A DNA stretch of 64,000 bases from Rhizobium sp. Root274 (GCF_001429245.1 NZ_LMJE01000009.1:62001-126000); one strand, 5' to 3'. Counted from the stretch's first letter, positions 8,675-19,893 are shown. A program made the numbers and translations. Notes: generated by a model from the letters alone, not told the origin.

Positions 8675-9631
8675 ATGGATGATCACCGCGCCATGGATGC
8701 CAATCCCACCCTCGACCAGTTGCAGGTCTTTCTGGCCGTTGCCGATGCTGGCAGCTTTTCGGCTGCCGCACGCCTGCTCAATCGCGCCCAGTCGGTGGTC
8801 AGCTACACGATCGGCAATCTGGAGAGCCAGCTTGGCGTATCGCTGTTCGACCGGACCGGCACGCGCCAGCCGCGCCTGACTGACGAAGGCAGGGCCATGC
8901 TCACCGACGCCCGCCGCATTGTCGGCGATCTGCAGGTGATGCGCGCCAAGGTGCGCAGCATGCATCAGGGGCTGGAGGCGGAGCTGTCGATTGCCGTCAG
9001 CGTGTTGGTTCCGACGGGCGCGCTCTTGTCGGTGCTTCGCGACTTCCAGCGGCAGTTTCCGTCCGTGTCCCTGCGTCTTGAAATCGGCGAACTCGGTCGG
9101 CTGGTGGAACTCGTGCTGAGTGGACGCGCGACAATCGCCGTCGGCGGCGCGCTTGCCCGCCAGGACGACACGCTGATTGTCGACCGCATCGGCCACAATT
9201 TCCTATTGCCGGCAGCGGCTGCCGATCATCCGCTCACGCTCCGCAAGGGGCCGATCTCGCTGCAGGACGTGCGCGAGGAGACCCAGATCGTCGTCAGCGA
9301 TGCCTCGGATCTGACCTCCGGCCGCGATTTCAATGTCCTGTCCTTCAAGACCTGGCGCGTGAGCGACATGGCGACCAAACATCAGCTGATCCGCGGTGGC
9401 CTTGGCTGGGGCGGGCTGCCTGCCTCGATCCTGCGGGAAGACCTGGCCTCGGGCCGGATCGTCCGTCTCGATCTTCCAGCCTACGAGCAGGGCTCCTACA
9501 ATCTCTATGCCATCCGTCGGACGGACAATCCGCCCGGGCCTGCTGGCATGTGGCTGATCAGGGCGTTCGAGGACAAGCTGTCGAACTGCCCCGCCGACTT
9601 TACGGATTTTCCCCTTGCCGAAGCGATTTAA
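8675..9631 (+). CDS. LysR-family transcriptional regulator
   Basis: 318 residues. The N-terminal winged helix-turn-helix is clear (LDQLQVFLAVADAGSFSAAARLL, then SQLGVSLFDRTG). It is followed by a linker helix and the two-lobed effector-binding domain (from about residue 95). Transcribed divergently from azoR, so it probably controls azoR and itself. The effector is unknown; quinone or oxidative stress would fit the neighbour. The start could also be the ATG six codons in (8693); neither has a strong ribosome site. Confidence 0.85.
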   Translation: MDDHRAMDANPTLDQLQVFLAVADAGSFSAAARLLNRAQSVVSYTIGNLESQLGVSLFDRTGTRQPRLTDEGRAMLTDARRIVGDLQVMRAKVRSMHQGLEAELSIAVSVLVPTGALLSVLRDFQRQFPSVSLRLEIGELGRLVELVLSGRATIAVGGALARQDDTLIVDRIGHNFLLPAAAADHPLTLRKGPISLQDVREETQIVVSDASDLTSGRDFNVLSFKTWRVSDMATKHQLIRGGLGWGGLPASILREDLASGRIVRLDLPAYEQGSYNLYAIRRTDNPPGPAGMWLIRAFEDKLSNCPADFTDFPLAEAI

Positions 9632-9661
9632 GGAATCGATTCAAACCCTTGAATCAATTCC
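9632..9661. terminator. Hairpin between convergent genes
   Basis: GGAATCGATTCAA and TTGAATCAATTCC form a 13-base inverted repeat with one mismatch around a 4-base loop (ACCC). It sits in the 62-base gap between the LysR gene and the end of the phosphodiesterase gene. No T-run follows on either strand, so it is a hairpin at the transcript ends rather than a textbook terminator. Confidence 0.4.
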
Positions 9662-9693
9662 CTATCACCCAACAAGGCCAGAAGGTCTCAGGG

Positions 9694-11682
<1,989 letters not shown>

Positions 11683-11790
11683 GACATGTCTCCTGACGAT
11701 GGACAGGTGCTGAAAGCGACCGATGTTAGGTCGCTTTCTCGACAGTTGCACCTGTAAAATGACAGGGGTGAGACGTTGGCGTGAGAACGG

Positions 11791-12129
11791 TCACGATGGA
11801 CGAAGGTTTTTGGGGTCGCGGTGGAAGTTGCGGAAATAGGCGGTGATCTGCGCCACCATATTGCTCGTCTGCTCGAACTCCAGCCCCATCTTGCCCGCGC
11901 GATACCATCGCACGCTGCATTCGACGTGGCCAAGTTCGGCGCAGGTCAGCGTCACCGTGCTGCCGCGCTTGGCTTCGATCCAGCCATGCAGTTGCACCGC
12001 CATTCCCGTGCGGGAAATGTCGATGATGCGACAATCGAGTTTCTGGGTGAGGAATTGCAGGGAGGCCCGGATGTGGCAGCGGATGCGCTGGGCCCGACGA
12101 CCGTCGGCGGTCTGTTGAATGGCAAGCAT
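11791..12129 (-). CDS. Single-domain PilZ protein (candidate c-di-GMP receptor), copy 1
   Basis: 112 residues consisting of one PilZ domain. Both c-di-GMP-binding signatures are present: an arginine motif (RRAQRIRCHI, matching RxxxR) and IDISRTG (D/NxSxxG). The ending TAYFRNFHRDP resembles the second PilZ protein just upstream, which suggests a tandem duplication. The target is unknown; small PilZ proteins in alphaproteobacteria often act on motility or polysaccharide output. It lies 108 bases before cpdB on the same strand. Confidence 0.82.
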   Translation of the reverse strand: MLAIQQTADGRRAQRIRCHIRASLQFLTQKLDCRIIDISRTGMAVQLHGWIEAKRGSTVTLTCAELGHVECSVRWYRAGKMGLEFEQTSNMVAQITAYFRNFHRDPKNLRPS

Positions 12130-12303
12130 GAAAACTGCGCTCCATCGAAAAACAATGAAAGAAACGCAGAAAACCTCGGCCCGGCGCCTTAATAGCGCCT
12201 GACCGAGTTGATTAAGATGCCGTGGATCACCCCGGCATATTTCAGGTATTGGGAGGTCCTATCCCCAGTTTACCGTTAAACGGAGGGGGTGGCGAGTGAT
12301 GCC

Positions 12304-12639
12304 TCAGCGGCTGAGAACCGGCCGGACTTCCTGGTGGAAGTTGCGGAAGTAGGCTGCGACCTTGGCGATCGAATTGCTGTTCGGCTTGAACATCACGCCG
12401 AGACGGCCGCCATAATTCCAGCGCACCACGCCCTCGAGAAGCCCGATATCCTCATTTTGGATCACCACCGAACTGCCGGCTGCGGCGTGCAGCTTGCTGG
12501 CCAGTTCGAGTGCCAGACCGGTACGCGAGATGTTGATGACGCGGCCATCGGCTTCCTGCTGCAGATGGCGGACCTTGCTGTCCATGCGCACGCGGCTGCG
12601 CGGCGCCTTGCGACCATCCATTCCGAGATTGTTGCTCAT
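12304..12639 (-). CDS. Single-domain PilZ protein (candidate c-di-GMP receptor), copy 2
   Basis: 111 residues, one PilZ domain with RKAPRSRVR (RxxxR) and INISRTG (NxSxxG), both required for c-di-GMP binding in the family. The C-terminal AAYFRNFHQE matches TAYFRNFHRD in the neighbouring PilZ protein, so the two are probably paralogues from a local duplication, now diverged. They are 174 bases apart on the same strand. That gap holds two small inverted repeats (GGCGC...GCGCC and ATGCCG...CGGCAT), so separate expression is possible. Confidence 0.82.
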   Translation of the reverse strand: MSNNLGMDGRKAPRSRVRMDSKVRHLQQEADGRVINISRTGLALELASKLHAAAGSSVVIQNEDIGLLEGVVRWNYGGRLGVMFKPNSNSIAKVAAYFRNFHQEVRPVLSR

Positions 12640-12815
12640 GGGTTCGTCCTAATGAAAACAATGACGAGACCTTACAACCCGTGCGTTAGATCCCGTTAAA
12701 ACAAATCATTAGAATTTTCAGGATTCATGTTTCAACGGCGGGGACGCGCTGTGGCGTGGGTTCGCCACTCCCTGTGGCCCAAGCCGAGGCCAATTCTGAA
12801 GCTACGGGGATCGGG

Positions 12816-13277
12816 TCAGAGCCCCACATTGGGACGCTCGATGATTTCCCGCAGCGCAAAGCTCGAATTGATCTTCACGACATGCGGCAGCGCCGACAGC
12901 CAGTCGCGGTGGATGCGCTCGTAGTCTTCAAGATCCTTGGCCGCGATGCGAAGGATGTAGTCGTATTCGCCGGACATCAGGTAACAGACCAAAACGTTCG
13001 GACAGCGTTTGACGGCCGCTTCGAAATCGGTCAGCGTTTTTGCAAACTGGCCGGACAGCGAGATGTGGACGATGACCATCATCTTGTAGTCGATCGCCTT
13101 GTGCGACAGGCGCGCATGATAGCCGCTGATCACGCCCGATTTCTCCAGCATGTCGTGCCGGCGCGAGCAGGCCGAGGGGGACAGGCCGACCTTCTCGGCA
13201 AGCTCCGCATTGGTCATGCGGCCGTTCTCCTGCAGGGCTTTCAGAATGGCACGATCGATGGCATCCAGTTCCGCCAT
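12816..13277 (-). CDS. aldR: Lrp/AsnC-family regulator, probably of alanine dehydrogenase
   Basis: 153 residues. The N-terminal helix-turn-helix (LDAIDRAILKALQENGRMTN, then LAEKVGLSPSACSRR) is followed by the RAM ligand-binding domain (from about residue 65, including CYLMSGEYDYILRI). The ATG at 13277 has GGAG about ten bases upstream. It is divergent from ald, and Lrp-type activators next to ald are common in proteobacteria, so alanine-responsive control of ald is the likely role. The symbol is given on context, not on proven orthology. Confidence 0.8.
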   Translation of the reverse strand: MAELDAIDRAILKALQENGRMTNAELAEKVGLSPSACSRRHDMLEKSGVISGYHARLSHKAIDYKMMVIVHISLSGQFAKTLTDFEAAVKRCPNVLVCYLMSGEYDYILRIAAKDLEDYERIHRDWLSALPHVVKINSSFALREIIERPNVGL

Positions 13278-13369
13278 TCGCAGAAATCTCCGTTTGAGGT
13301 CGCTTCCACGCAAGAAGCTGCGAATTGTCTCACGCGGCAGCCGTCACTTTGCAAGGACATTTTGTGCCG

Positions 13370-13386
13370 GGAATGTTTGAATTTCC
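13370..13386. promoter_or_regulatory. Candidate operator between the Lrp-type regulator and ald
   Basis: GGAATGTTTGAATTTCC is an imperfect palindrome (GGAA-T-N5-A-TTCC) with an AT-rich centre, 50 bases upstream of the ald start. Lrp-family sites have this general shape. Only the dyad is seen; its use by the adjacent regulator is inferred. Confidence 0.35.
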
Positions 13387-13436
13387 GTATCTGAAACGAA
13401 GCGGCTCAGGCCGCGCATAAAAGAGAGGAACGCTTC

Positions 13437-14555
13437 ATGCGTGTCGGTTGCCCGAAGGAAATCAAAAACCATGAATATCGTGTCGGTCTGACCCCGGGAG
13501 CCGTCAGGGAATATGTGGCGCATGGCCATGATGTCCTGATTGAGACGGGTGCGGGCGCCGGCATCGGCGCCGATGACCACGCCTATATCGCCGCTGGCGC
13601 GAAAATCGCAGCCTCGGCCAAGGACGTGTTCGAAAAGTCCGACATGATCGTCAAGGTCAAGGAGCCGCAGCCCTCCGAATGGGTGCAGCTGCGCGAGGGC
13701 CAGATCCTCTATACCTATCTTCATCTCGCCCCCGATCCGGAGCAGACCAAGGGTCTGATCGACTCCGGTGTCACAGCCGTTGCTTATGAGACCGTGACAG
13801 ACGAGCGTGGCGGCCTGCCGCTCTTGGCGCCGATGTCGGAAGTCGCTGGACGCCTCGCGATCCAGGCGGGTGCAACGGCGCTGCAGAAGGCCCATGGCGG
13901 CCGCGGCATCCTGCTCGGCGGTGTGCCGGGCGTTCTTCCCGCCAAGGTCACCGTCATCGGCGGTGGCGTGGTCGGCCTGCATGCGGCCAAGATGGCCATC
14001 GGCCTCGGCGCTGATGTCACCATCCTTGACCGTTCTCTGCCCCGCCTTCGCCAGCTCGACGACATCTTCGCTGGCCGCGTGCATACTCTCTATTCGACCA
14101 TCGATGCGCTGGAGCAGGAATGCTTCTCCGCCGATCTCGTCATCGGCGCTGTGCTGATCCCGGGCGCTGCGGCGCCAAAGCTCGTCACCCGCGAAATGCT
14201 GTCCGGCATGAAGAAGGGGGCCGTCATCGTCGACGTCGCCATCGACCAGGGCGGCTGCTTCGAGACCTCGCATGCCACGACCCATTCAGATCCGACCTAT
14301 GTCGTTGATGGGATCGTGCATTACTGCGTTGCTAACATGCCGGGTGCCGTTCCGATCACGTCGGCGCATGCGCTCAACAATGCGACGCTGGTGCATGGTC
14401 TGGCGCTTGCCGATCGTGGCCTGCGCGCGATTGCCGAGGACCGGCACCTGCGCAATGGCCTCAATGTCCACAAGGGCCGCATCACCAACAAACCGGTGGC
14501 CGATGCACTGGGCTACCCGGCGCATGCGCCGGAGGCCGTTCTGAACGTAGCGTAA
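13437..14555 (+). CDS. ald: Alanine dehydrogenase
   Basis: 372 residues, standard Ald length. NAD-dependent oxidative deamination of L-alanine to pyruvate and ammonia (reversible), cytoplasmic hexamer. Signatures: [21 protein letters not shown] at the N-terminus (substrate-binding R and K), TYLHLAPD with its histidine, the nucleotide-binding loop [15 protein letters not shown], and [14 protein letters not shown] good AGAGGAA site precedes the ATG. In rhizobia this enzyme links alanine catabolism to ammonium release. A strong terminator follows. Confidence 0.95.
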   Translation: MRVGCPKEIKNHEYRVGLTPGAVREYVAHGHDVLIETGAGAGIGADDHAYIAAGAKIAASAKDVFEKSDMIVKVKEPQPSEWVQLREGQILYTYLHLAPDPEQTKGLIDSGVTAVAYETVTDERGGLPLLAPMSEVAGRLAIQAGATALQKAHGGRGILLGGVPGVLPAKVTVIGGGVVGLHAAKMAIGLGADVTILDRSLPRLRQLDDIFAGRVHTLYSTIDALEQECFSADLVIGAVLIPGAAAPKLVTREMLSGMKKGAVIVDVAIDQGGCFETSHATTHSDPTYVVDGIVHYCVANMPGAVPITSAHALNNATLVHGLALADRGLRAIAEDRHLRNGLNVHKGRITNKPVADALGYPAHAPEAVLNVA

Positions 14556-14622
14556 GGTCGCACTCTCCGGTCGCCTTACGTTGCGTCAGGTCCGCAATCG
14601 TACTCTGTAACGCGGACGATCC

Positions 14623-14656
14623 GGGCCGGCCATCCCATCGGCCGGCCCGTTTTTAT
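14623..14656 (+). terminator. Intrinsic terminator of ald
   Basis: GGGCCGGCC and GGCCGGCCC form a 9-base perfect stem around a short loop, followed by GTTTTTATTT. It lies between ald and the convergent catalase-family gene. Confidence 0.85.
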
Positions 14657-14687
14657 TTGAATTCAGAGATCAGATGGGGCTGATCCC

Positions 14688-15788
14688 TCAAGGCAGGTCT
14701 GGTCGTGTCCTCGGCTCATGCATGGGACAGCCGATCAGTTCGCTCCGGCGCTGCTGCGCCACCGGATAGACCTCTCGGCGAGCCCGCATCACATTGCCGA
14801 GCGGCCGGTGCACCTCAACGCCGCGCCAGGGGCGGAAGGTGAGGCCGTCGTCGACCGCACGCGAGCGGCCTTCGGACCATGAGGTTTGCGGCCCAACGCG
14901 GATGGTGGCAATCTCCAGGTAAGGGCTGTCTTCCTCCGGCCAGACCACCGAGGCGTCCTCGATTGGCTGGGTCTCAAGGTTGCGACAGAGCTGGGCGCGC
15001 AGGGTCCATTCGCCACCGAACCGCGTCATCACCCCGGCCACTTCTTCGCGCAGAATATCGGGTCCCTCCGACAGGTCGATCCTGAGATCGGTCAAGGCGC
15101 GAAAACTCTCCGAGCGCGGGACGATGTCTAGCTTGGCGACATAATCGCCGAAGCGCAGCGGCACCTGGGTGTAATAGCGTTCGCCGAGCGGGTGGGTTTC
15201 GGGATAGCCGCCCATGGCTTTGAGCGCACCGGCATCGGCGCCCATCGCCTCCAATCCTTTGACGATGGGCCTCAGAATCCAGCTGAGCGCGCCCTTAGCC
15301 CATTCCACCCGGTCGGTCGTGCGCGAGATCAGTTTCAGGTTCTTCGCAAAGCCTGCGGCATCGGGGGCAGCAAAGGCTGGTGCCGAGGCAAAGAGGAAGT
15401 CCTGCGTGGCATCGTCTTCGCTGCCGGGAAGGCGTACGCCCTCGACGTCGAACAGCTTGATGGCGAGCCCACGTGGCAGGGAGACGCTGTCACGCAACGG
15501 ATCGCCGGGGATGGTCGAGATGCGGACGATCGCCGGATATATGCGGCCCGGTTCGGCAAAGATCCCCTGGCGCAATTCGGCCGGCAGATCAGGATGAACG
15601 GTGACACTGGCTTCGAGAAGCGCATGGCTCTTGGCGTGAACGCTGCGCTGGGCATGGCCGAGATCCTCATGCGTCTTTCCGATGATGTAGAGCATGCTCT
15701 CCTTGATGTCGTCGATGGCGACCTGTTCGTCGGCGTCGGGCGTCTCAAGATCGGCGCGGTAAGGGATCGGCGGGTTCGGCTGCAGCAT
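14688..15788 (-). CDS. Catalase-family haem protein of the SrpA-like group
   Basis: 366 residues, shorter than classical monofunctional catalases (about 480 or more). The distal histidine region (RSVHAKSHALLEA), the segment VRISTIPGDPLRDSVSLPRGLAIK and the ending (HRPLGNVMRARREVY) match the short catalase-related family. The classical proximal RxFxYxD motif is not visible, so catalase activity is uncertain. An organic-peroxide reductase or peroxygenase-like role is equally possible. No signal peptide is seen. It is a single gene, with 141 bases of noncoding sequence upstream. Confidence 0.75.
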   Translation of the reverse strand: MLQPNPPIPYRADLETPDADEQVAIDDIKESMLYIIGKTHEDLGHAQRSVHAKSHALLEASVTVHPDLPAELRQGIFAEPGRIYPAIVRISTIPGDPLRDSVSLPRGLAIKLFDVEGVRLPGSEDDATQDFLFASAPAFAAPDAAGFAKNLKLISRTTDRVEWAKGALSWILRPIVKGLEAMGADAGALKAMGGYPETHPLGERYYTQVPLRFGDYVAKLDIVPRSESFRALTDLRIDLSEGPDILREEVAGVMTRFGGEWTLRAQLCRNLETQPIEDASVVWPEEDSPYLEIATIRVGPQTSWSEGRSRAVDDGLTFRPWRGVEVHRPLGNVMRARREVYPVAQQRRSELIGCPMHEPRTRPDLP

Positions 15789-15929
15789 CGGGTTCTCCGT
15801 TCGGATTATTCCAGCGGAGGGAACGCGACGCCAGGCGGCATGTTCCGGTGCGGTAATCGGGCAAGGCCCGGATGCGCGCCGGCGGGAACCGGAGGTGCCA
15901 GTCCCCGCTGGGGCAAGAGCCGTTGGATG

Positions 15930-16481
15930 TCAGCGGATGAAATCGTCGATCCGGCGGAGCGTCACCCGGCGGTTTCGCCATTCCGGCGCTTCCGTCGGCA
16001 CGAGAAGATATTCCTCCCCATAACCCACCGTTTCCAGGAGGCGGGGCGGAATGCCGAATTCGCGCACGAGAACGATTCGGAGTGCCGCTGCCCGGCGCTC
16101 CGAGAGGATCTGGTTCGACATGGCCGAGCCGACCGCATCGGTATGGCCTTCGATCAGGAAGCGCACGCCGCGCCGGCGCCTCAGGATCTGCTCCATGGCG
16201 CGGGCGATCTGCAGCACCTTGCGGTATTCGGAGCGCGGAATCTCGGCGGATCCGGTGGCGAAGTTGATCGCCTGGATATCGATGGACGGCGCAGCACGAC
16301 GCAAGTCCGGCCGGCGCTTGAACTCGTTCAACGTCACCCTGTTTTGCGGCGGCACCGGGCGCTGCGGCGCCGCATCCAACCGCCTGAGGATCATCTCCTC
16401 GCTCGGCGCGTCCTGGGCGAAGCCGAGAGAAGGGATCGCGAGTAGTGCGCCCATGCCTGCCAGAAACCTGCGTCTGTCCAT
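15930..16481 (-). CDS. OmpA-family periplasmic protein with possible Tat signal
   Basis: 183 residues. The start MDRRRFLAGMGALLAIPSLGFAQ has two arginines before a hydrophobic run, suggesting Tat (or Sec) export. The C-terminal half is an OmpA/MotB peptidoglycan-binding domain: INFATGSAEI, then FLIEGHTDAVGS, then NQILSERRAAALR and VGYGEEYLLV. There is no N-terminal beta-barrel or lipobox, so it is a free periplasmic OmpA-like domain protein. Partners are unknown. A divergent metallopeptidase gene starts 276 bases away. Confidence 0.8.
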   Translation of the reverse strand: MDRRRFLAGMGALLAIPSLGFAQDAPSEEMILRRLDAAPQRPVPPQNRVTLNEFKRRPDLRRAAPSIDIQAINFATGSAEIPRSEYRKVLQIARAMEQILRRRRGVRFLIEGHTDAVGSAMSNQILSERRAAALRIVLVREFGIPPRLLETVGYGEEYLLVPTEAPEWRNRRVTLRRIDDFIR

Positions 16482-16757
16482 GTCTGTCCTCCCTTATTGA
16501 ACCATCGACAGAACCAGATTTGCACGGCCGCTGTGAATTGCAACTGAACCTCCTGTTGTTCGAGGTTCAAGCGTGCAGTTGGAAACGAGGCGCGACCGGA
16601 GGGAGAGCGGCAGGGCCACTTTCGTTTGCCGGTTGCTTCGAGGTGGTCTCAATGTGTGGACGCGCGTCGGGCCGGGCGAAAAGCGCAAAAATGGTGGTTC
16701 TTTGTAAACCGTCGCTCCGCTAGGCTTGCGATGACAAACCGGGTTAGGGGCTCGATC

Positions 16758-17669
16758 ATGACTGCATTCAGGACCGCTTTTGCGGCCGCTCTCGTTTCAC
16801 TCACCACCGCACTCGCCGTGGTGCCCACGCCCATGCGTGCTGCCGACCTGACGGCCGAGCAGATCGAGGAGGGGCAGAAGTTCATCGTCAACAATGCGCT
16901 GTTCATCCTCTTCCACGAATCCGGACATATGCTGGTGTCCGAGCTGGGACTGCCGGTTCTGGGGCGTGAGGAGGATGCCGTCGACGGTCTGTCCTCCGTC
17001 ATGCTGCTCGAAAGCGAGGACGAGGATCTGAAGGCAGCGATGCAGGATGCGGCCGACGGCTGGTTCCTGATCGACGAGGCGAAGGGCGAGGGGCCGCAGG
17101 AGAGCGACTTCATCGACACCCATGGTCTCGACCGCCAGCGCGCCTATTCGATCGTCTGCATGATGTCGGGCGCCGATCCGGAATATTTCAAGACCTTTAT
17201 CGACTCGCTCGATTTTCCCGCCGAGCGCCGCGAGGAATGTGGTGGCGAATATGCCAAGACCCGCGACAGCTGGTTCGGGCTTTTGGAACAGCACCAGGAC
17301 GAAGCCAAGAAGACGAAGTTCACCGTGACCTATGAGCCGGCCAACAATCCTGACCTGCAGCCTTTCGCCGATCTTCTGCAGGAAAACCAGGTGCTGGAGG
17401 CGATTGAGGCGACCTATGGCGAGGGCTATGACATTCCCGACGGCATCAAGGTGACCGGCAAGACCTGCGGCACGGAAAATGCCTTCTGGCAGGAGAGTAC
17501 CCGCGAGATTACCTATTGCTACGAGATGGCCGCCTACCACGCCGCCCTGATGGTCAACTACTTCTCCAACCAGGACGCCCCGGCCGACGCTTCGGCGGAA
17601 CAGGCCGACGCGCCAACGCCGGAAGCCGAGGCCAACGCCAATACGGTAAAACTGAAATTGAAGAACTGA
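16758..17669 (+). CDS. Secreted DUF4344-type HExxH metallopeptidase-like protein
   Basis: 303 residues. A signal peptide (about 1-29, ending PTPMRAA/DL) is followed by FILFHESGHMLVSELG, which holds a zinc-type HExxH (HESGH). The pattern of a second acidic region (EEDAVDGLSSVMLL) and paired cysteines (RREECGGEY, GKTCGTENA, ITYCYE) fits the DUF4344 putative metallopeptidase family as I know it. The last ~30 residues are Ala/Asp/Glu-rich and probably disordered. I took ATG 16758; ATG 16731 in frame is possible. Substrate unknown. It ends 19 bases before the convergent sseA fusion gene. Confidence 0.75.
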   Translation: MTAFRTAFAAALVSLTTALAVVPTPMRAADLTAEQIEEGQKFIVNNALFILFHESGHMLVSELGLPVLGREEDAVDGLSSVMLLESEDEDLKAAMQDAADGWFLIDEAKGEGPQESDFIDTHGLDRQRAYSIVCMMSGADPEYFKTFIDSLDFPAERREECGGEYAKTRDSWFGLLEQHQDEAKKTKFTVTYEPANNPDLQPFADLLQENQVLEAIEATYGEGYDIPDGIKVTGKTCGTENAFWQESTREITYCYEMAAYHAALMVNYFSNQDAPADASAEQADAPTPEAEANANTVKLKLKN

Positions 17670-17688
17670 ACGGGATCAGCGGGGCGGC

Positions 17689-19113
17689 TCAGCCGTCCCG
17701 CTTCATCAGCGCCATCAGCTCCTGTTCGGTCATCGGATCGATGAGTGCGTTATAGGTCGCGACCGGCGAGAAGCCGAACTGCTGATAGAGCTGCAGCGCG
17801 CGCGGATGGTCGAGCGAATTGGTGGTGACGGTGACCCGCTTCGGATTGCTCGTCCAGGCGGAATAAAGCGCCTGCAGCAGGAACCACTTGCCGATGCCGA
17901 GCCCCAGCCCGTGTTCGAACAGGCCGAAATAGGAGAGCTCGACCAGGTCATCGCTTTCCTGCGACAGCTCGTAGAAGCCGCAAGGCGCGCCATCGACATA
18001 AAGCACCGAGATCGACACCTTCGGATGGTGGATGATCGCCTTCAACTGTTCGTCCGTCATGCGCAGCCGCTCGTACCAGTGCCAGCGGGCGCCGACCTGG
18101 CGATGCAGGAAGCGGTAGAAGGCAAGCGGGATTTCATGCGTGCGCATGATCGCCGTCTGAATATTGACCGGCACCGGCAGGCTGGACTTCGGTGGTGACG
18201 TCATTTCGAGACGCGTCACATGGGCGGTGAGCGGCGCGGTCGCCTTGGAGGCGATTGGCTCGGCAGCGCCCGTCACAACAGGCGTATCGCTCTTTGAACC
18301 CCACTCCGACCAGGAGCCGTCATAAAGCGAATTGTCGCTATGCCCCAGGCTTTCGAGCGCAAGCGTCACGACGGCGGCGGTGACACCTGAGCCACAGCTG
18401 GTGACGACGGGATTGTTGAGGTCAATGCCGGCATTGGTGAAGATCGAGCGCAGGGTGGCGAGATCCTTCAGGCGGCCGTTTTCCGACAGCGAGGCGGCAG
18501 GCACGCTGCGCGCACCCGGCATATGGCCAGAGCGCATGCCGGCGCGCGGTTCCGGCTCCTCGCCGGTAAAGCGGCCGGCGGGACGGGCATCGGCAATCTG
18601 CTTCTCGCCAGTGTCGGCAATCGCAGACATCTGGTCGAAGGAGGTGAGCTTTGAGCGATCGAAGCGGGCTTCGAAGGTAACGGGCGCCGGCTCCGGCAGA
18701 TCGGTCTCAAGCGGCCGGCCCTCGGCCTTCCAGCCATCCAGGCCGCCATCGAGCACATAGACCCGGCGCGCGCCCATGACCCGGAACATCCACCAGACAC
18801 GCGGCGCGGAGAAGAAGCCGGGACCGTCATAGACGACGATCGTATCCTCAGCGGAAATGCCCAGTTGACCGACGGCCTGCGCAAAGAAGGACGGCGAAGG
18901 GAGCGAATGGGGAAGGCCGGTCGTGGTGTCTGCAATCACATCCTGATCGAAGAAGACCGCGCCGGGGATATGGCCGGCGGCATATTCGACGGCACCGTTG
19001 CGGTTTTGCGCCGGCAGATACCACGAGGCGTTGACGATCTTAAAGTCGGGCGCGCCCAGTTGTTTTTCGACCCAATCCGCCGAAACGACGAAGCGGCTTC
19101 TCTCTCCGGACAT
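17689..19113 (-). CDS. sseA: 3-mercaptopyruvate sulfurtransferase fused to a GNAT acetyltransferase
   Basis: 474 residues. Residues 1 to about 285 are a two-rhodanese sulfurtransferase: AGHIPGAVFFDQD near 46, then the active-site loop SCGSGVTA with the catalytic cysteine C240; CGSGVT is the mercaptopyruvate type. A standard SseA ends near here (YDGSWSEWG, then DTPVVTG). The frame continues through an Ala-rich linker into a GNAT domain (about 304-474) with an acetyl-CoA loop region (HGLGLGIGKW) and YQQFGFSPVATY. An internal Met (codon at 18204) could start a separate GNAT, but has no ribosome site and no stop precedes it. It follows alaX by 22 bases. The GNAT substrate is unknown. Confidence 0.82.
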   Translation of the reverse strand: MSGERSRFVVSADWVEKQLGAPDFKIVNASWYLPAQNRNGAVEYAAGHIPGAVFFDQDVIADTTTGLPHSLPSPSFFAQAVGQLGISAEDTIVVYDGPGFFSAPRVWWMFRVMGARRVYVLDGGLDGWKAEGRPLETDLPEPAPVTFEARFDRSKLTSFDQMSAIADTGEKQIADARPAGRFTGEEPEPRAGMRSGHMPGARSVPAASLSENGRLKDLATLRSIFTNAGIDLNNPVVTSCGSGVTAAVVTLALESLGHSDNSLYDGSWSEWGSKSDTPVVTGAAEPIASKATAPLTAHVTRLEMTSPPKSSLPVPVNIQTAIMRTHEIPLAFYRFLHRQVGARWHWYERLRMTDEQLKAIIHHPKVSISVLYVDGAPCGFYELSQESDDLVELSYFGLFEHGLGLGIGKWFLLQALYSAWTSNPKRVTVTTNSLDHPRALQLYQQFGFSPVATYNALIDPMTEQELMALMKRDG

Positions 19114-19135
19114 GCTGTTCTCCCGTGCCTTACTG

Positions 19136-19873
19136 TCAGGGGGAAGGGTCCGGGGCTCCAAAGCGTATACGGAACCGGCGGTTCTCCTTGCCCTTCTTTT
19201 CGATCTTGGCGATATGAATCGCGCCGACCTCCTGGGTCTCGGAAACATGTGTGCCGCCACAGGGCTGGCTGTCAACGGCGGAGTTCTCGCCAATACAGAC
19301 AAGGCTAACGCGGCCGAGGCCGACGGGCGGCCGGACATTCTTCGACTTGACGATGCCGGGGTTGGCGGCAAGCTCCTCGTCGGTGATCCACTGGAGATAA
19401 ATCGGATGGTTTTCGCCGACGAGCTTCATCAGGTCTGCCGTCACCTGATCCTTGTCGATCGTCTCGGACATGTCGAAATCGACCCGGCTCTCGTCCTCGC
19501 CGACGGCGGCCCCCGTGATCGGATAGGAACAGACGACCGACAGCAGGTGGCAGGCGGTATGCATGCGCATGAGCTTGTAGCGGCGGGCCCAGTCGACATG
19601 CAGCACGAGCGTTTCACCGACCAGGGGCAGGGGCTCGCCGTCGGCTGGGCGATGAAGGATGATATCCTTGGTGGCGCCGTGGCGCGTCTCCGAAAGCTGG
19701 ATCCGGCTGCCGTCTTGCCGCTCGAAGAAGCCGGTATCGCCCGGCTGGCCGCCGGAAGCCGCATAAAAGCAGGTCTGGTCAAGTTCGACCGCGCCGTCCT
19801 CATGAACTGATGTCACCACCGCCTCCGCCGTCGAGAGATAGAAATCGTCGCGGTAGAGGGCGATGGTGGTCAT
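19136..19873 (-). CDS. alaX: Alanyl-tRNA editing protein (AlaX type)
   Basis: 245 residues, a free-standing version of the AlaRS editing domain that removes wrongly attached serine or glycine from tRNA-Ala. The zinc-site motifs are both present: MHTACHLL (HxxxH) and QPCGGTHVSE (CxxxH). The N-terminal barrel holds CFYAASGGQPGDTG. No synthetase catalytic domain is attached. It lies between cysK (20 bases upstream) and the sseA fusion (22 bases downstream) on the same strand, so the three are probably one transcript. A link with cysteine or serine metabolism is suggested by context. Confidence 0.87.
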   Translation of the reverse strand: MTTIALYRDDFYLSTAEAVVTSVHEDGAVELDQTCFYAASGGQPGDTGFFERQDGSRIQLSETRHGATKDIILHRPADGEPLPLVGETLVLHVDWARRYKLMRMHTACHLLSVVCSYPITGAAVGEDESRVDFDMSETIDKDQVTADLMKLVGENHPIYLQWITDEELAANPGIVKSKNVRPPVGLGRVSLVCIGENSAVDSQPCGGTHVSETQEVGAIHIAKIEKKGKENRRFRIRFGAPDPSP

Positions 19874-19893
19874 GGCAGTGCTTTCAAAAAATG

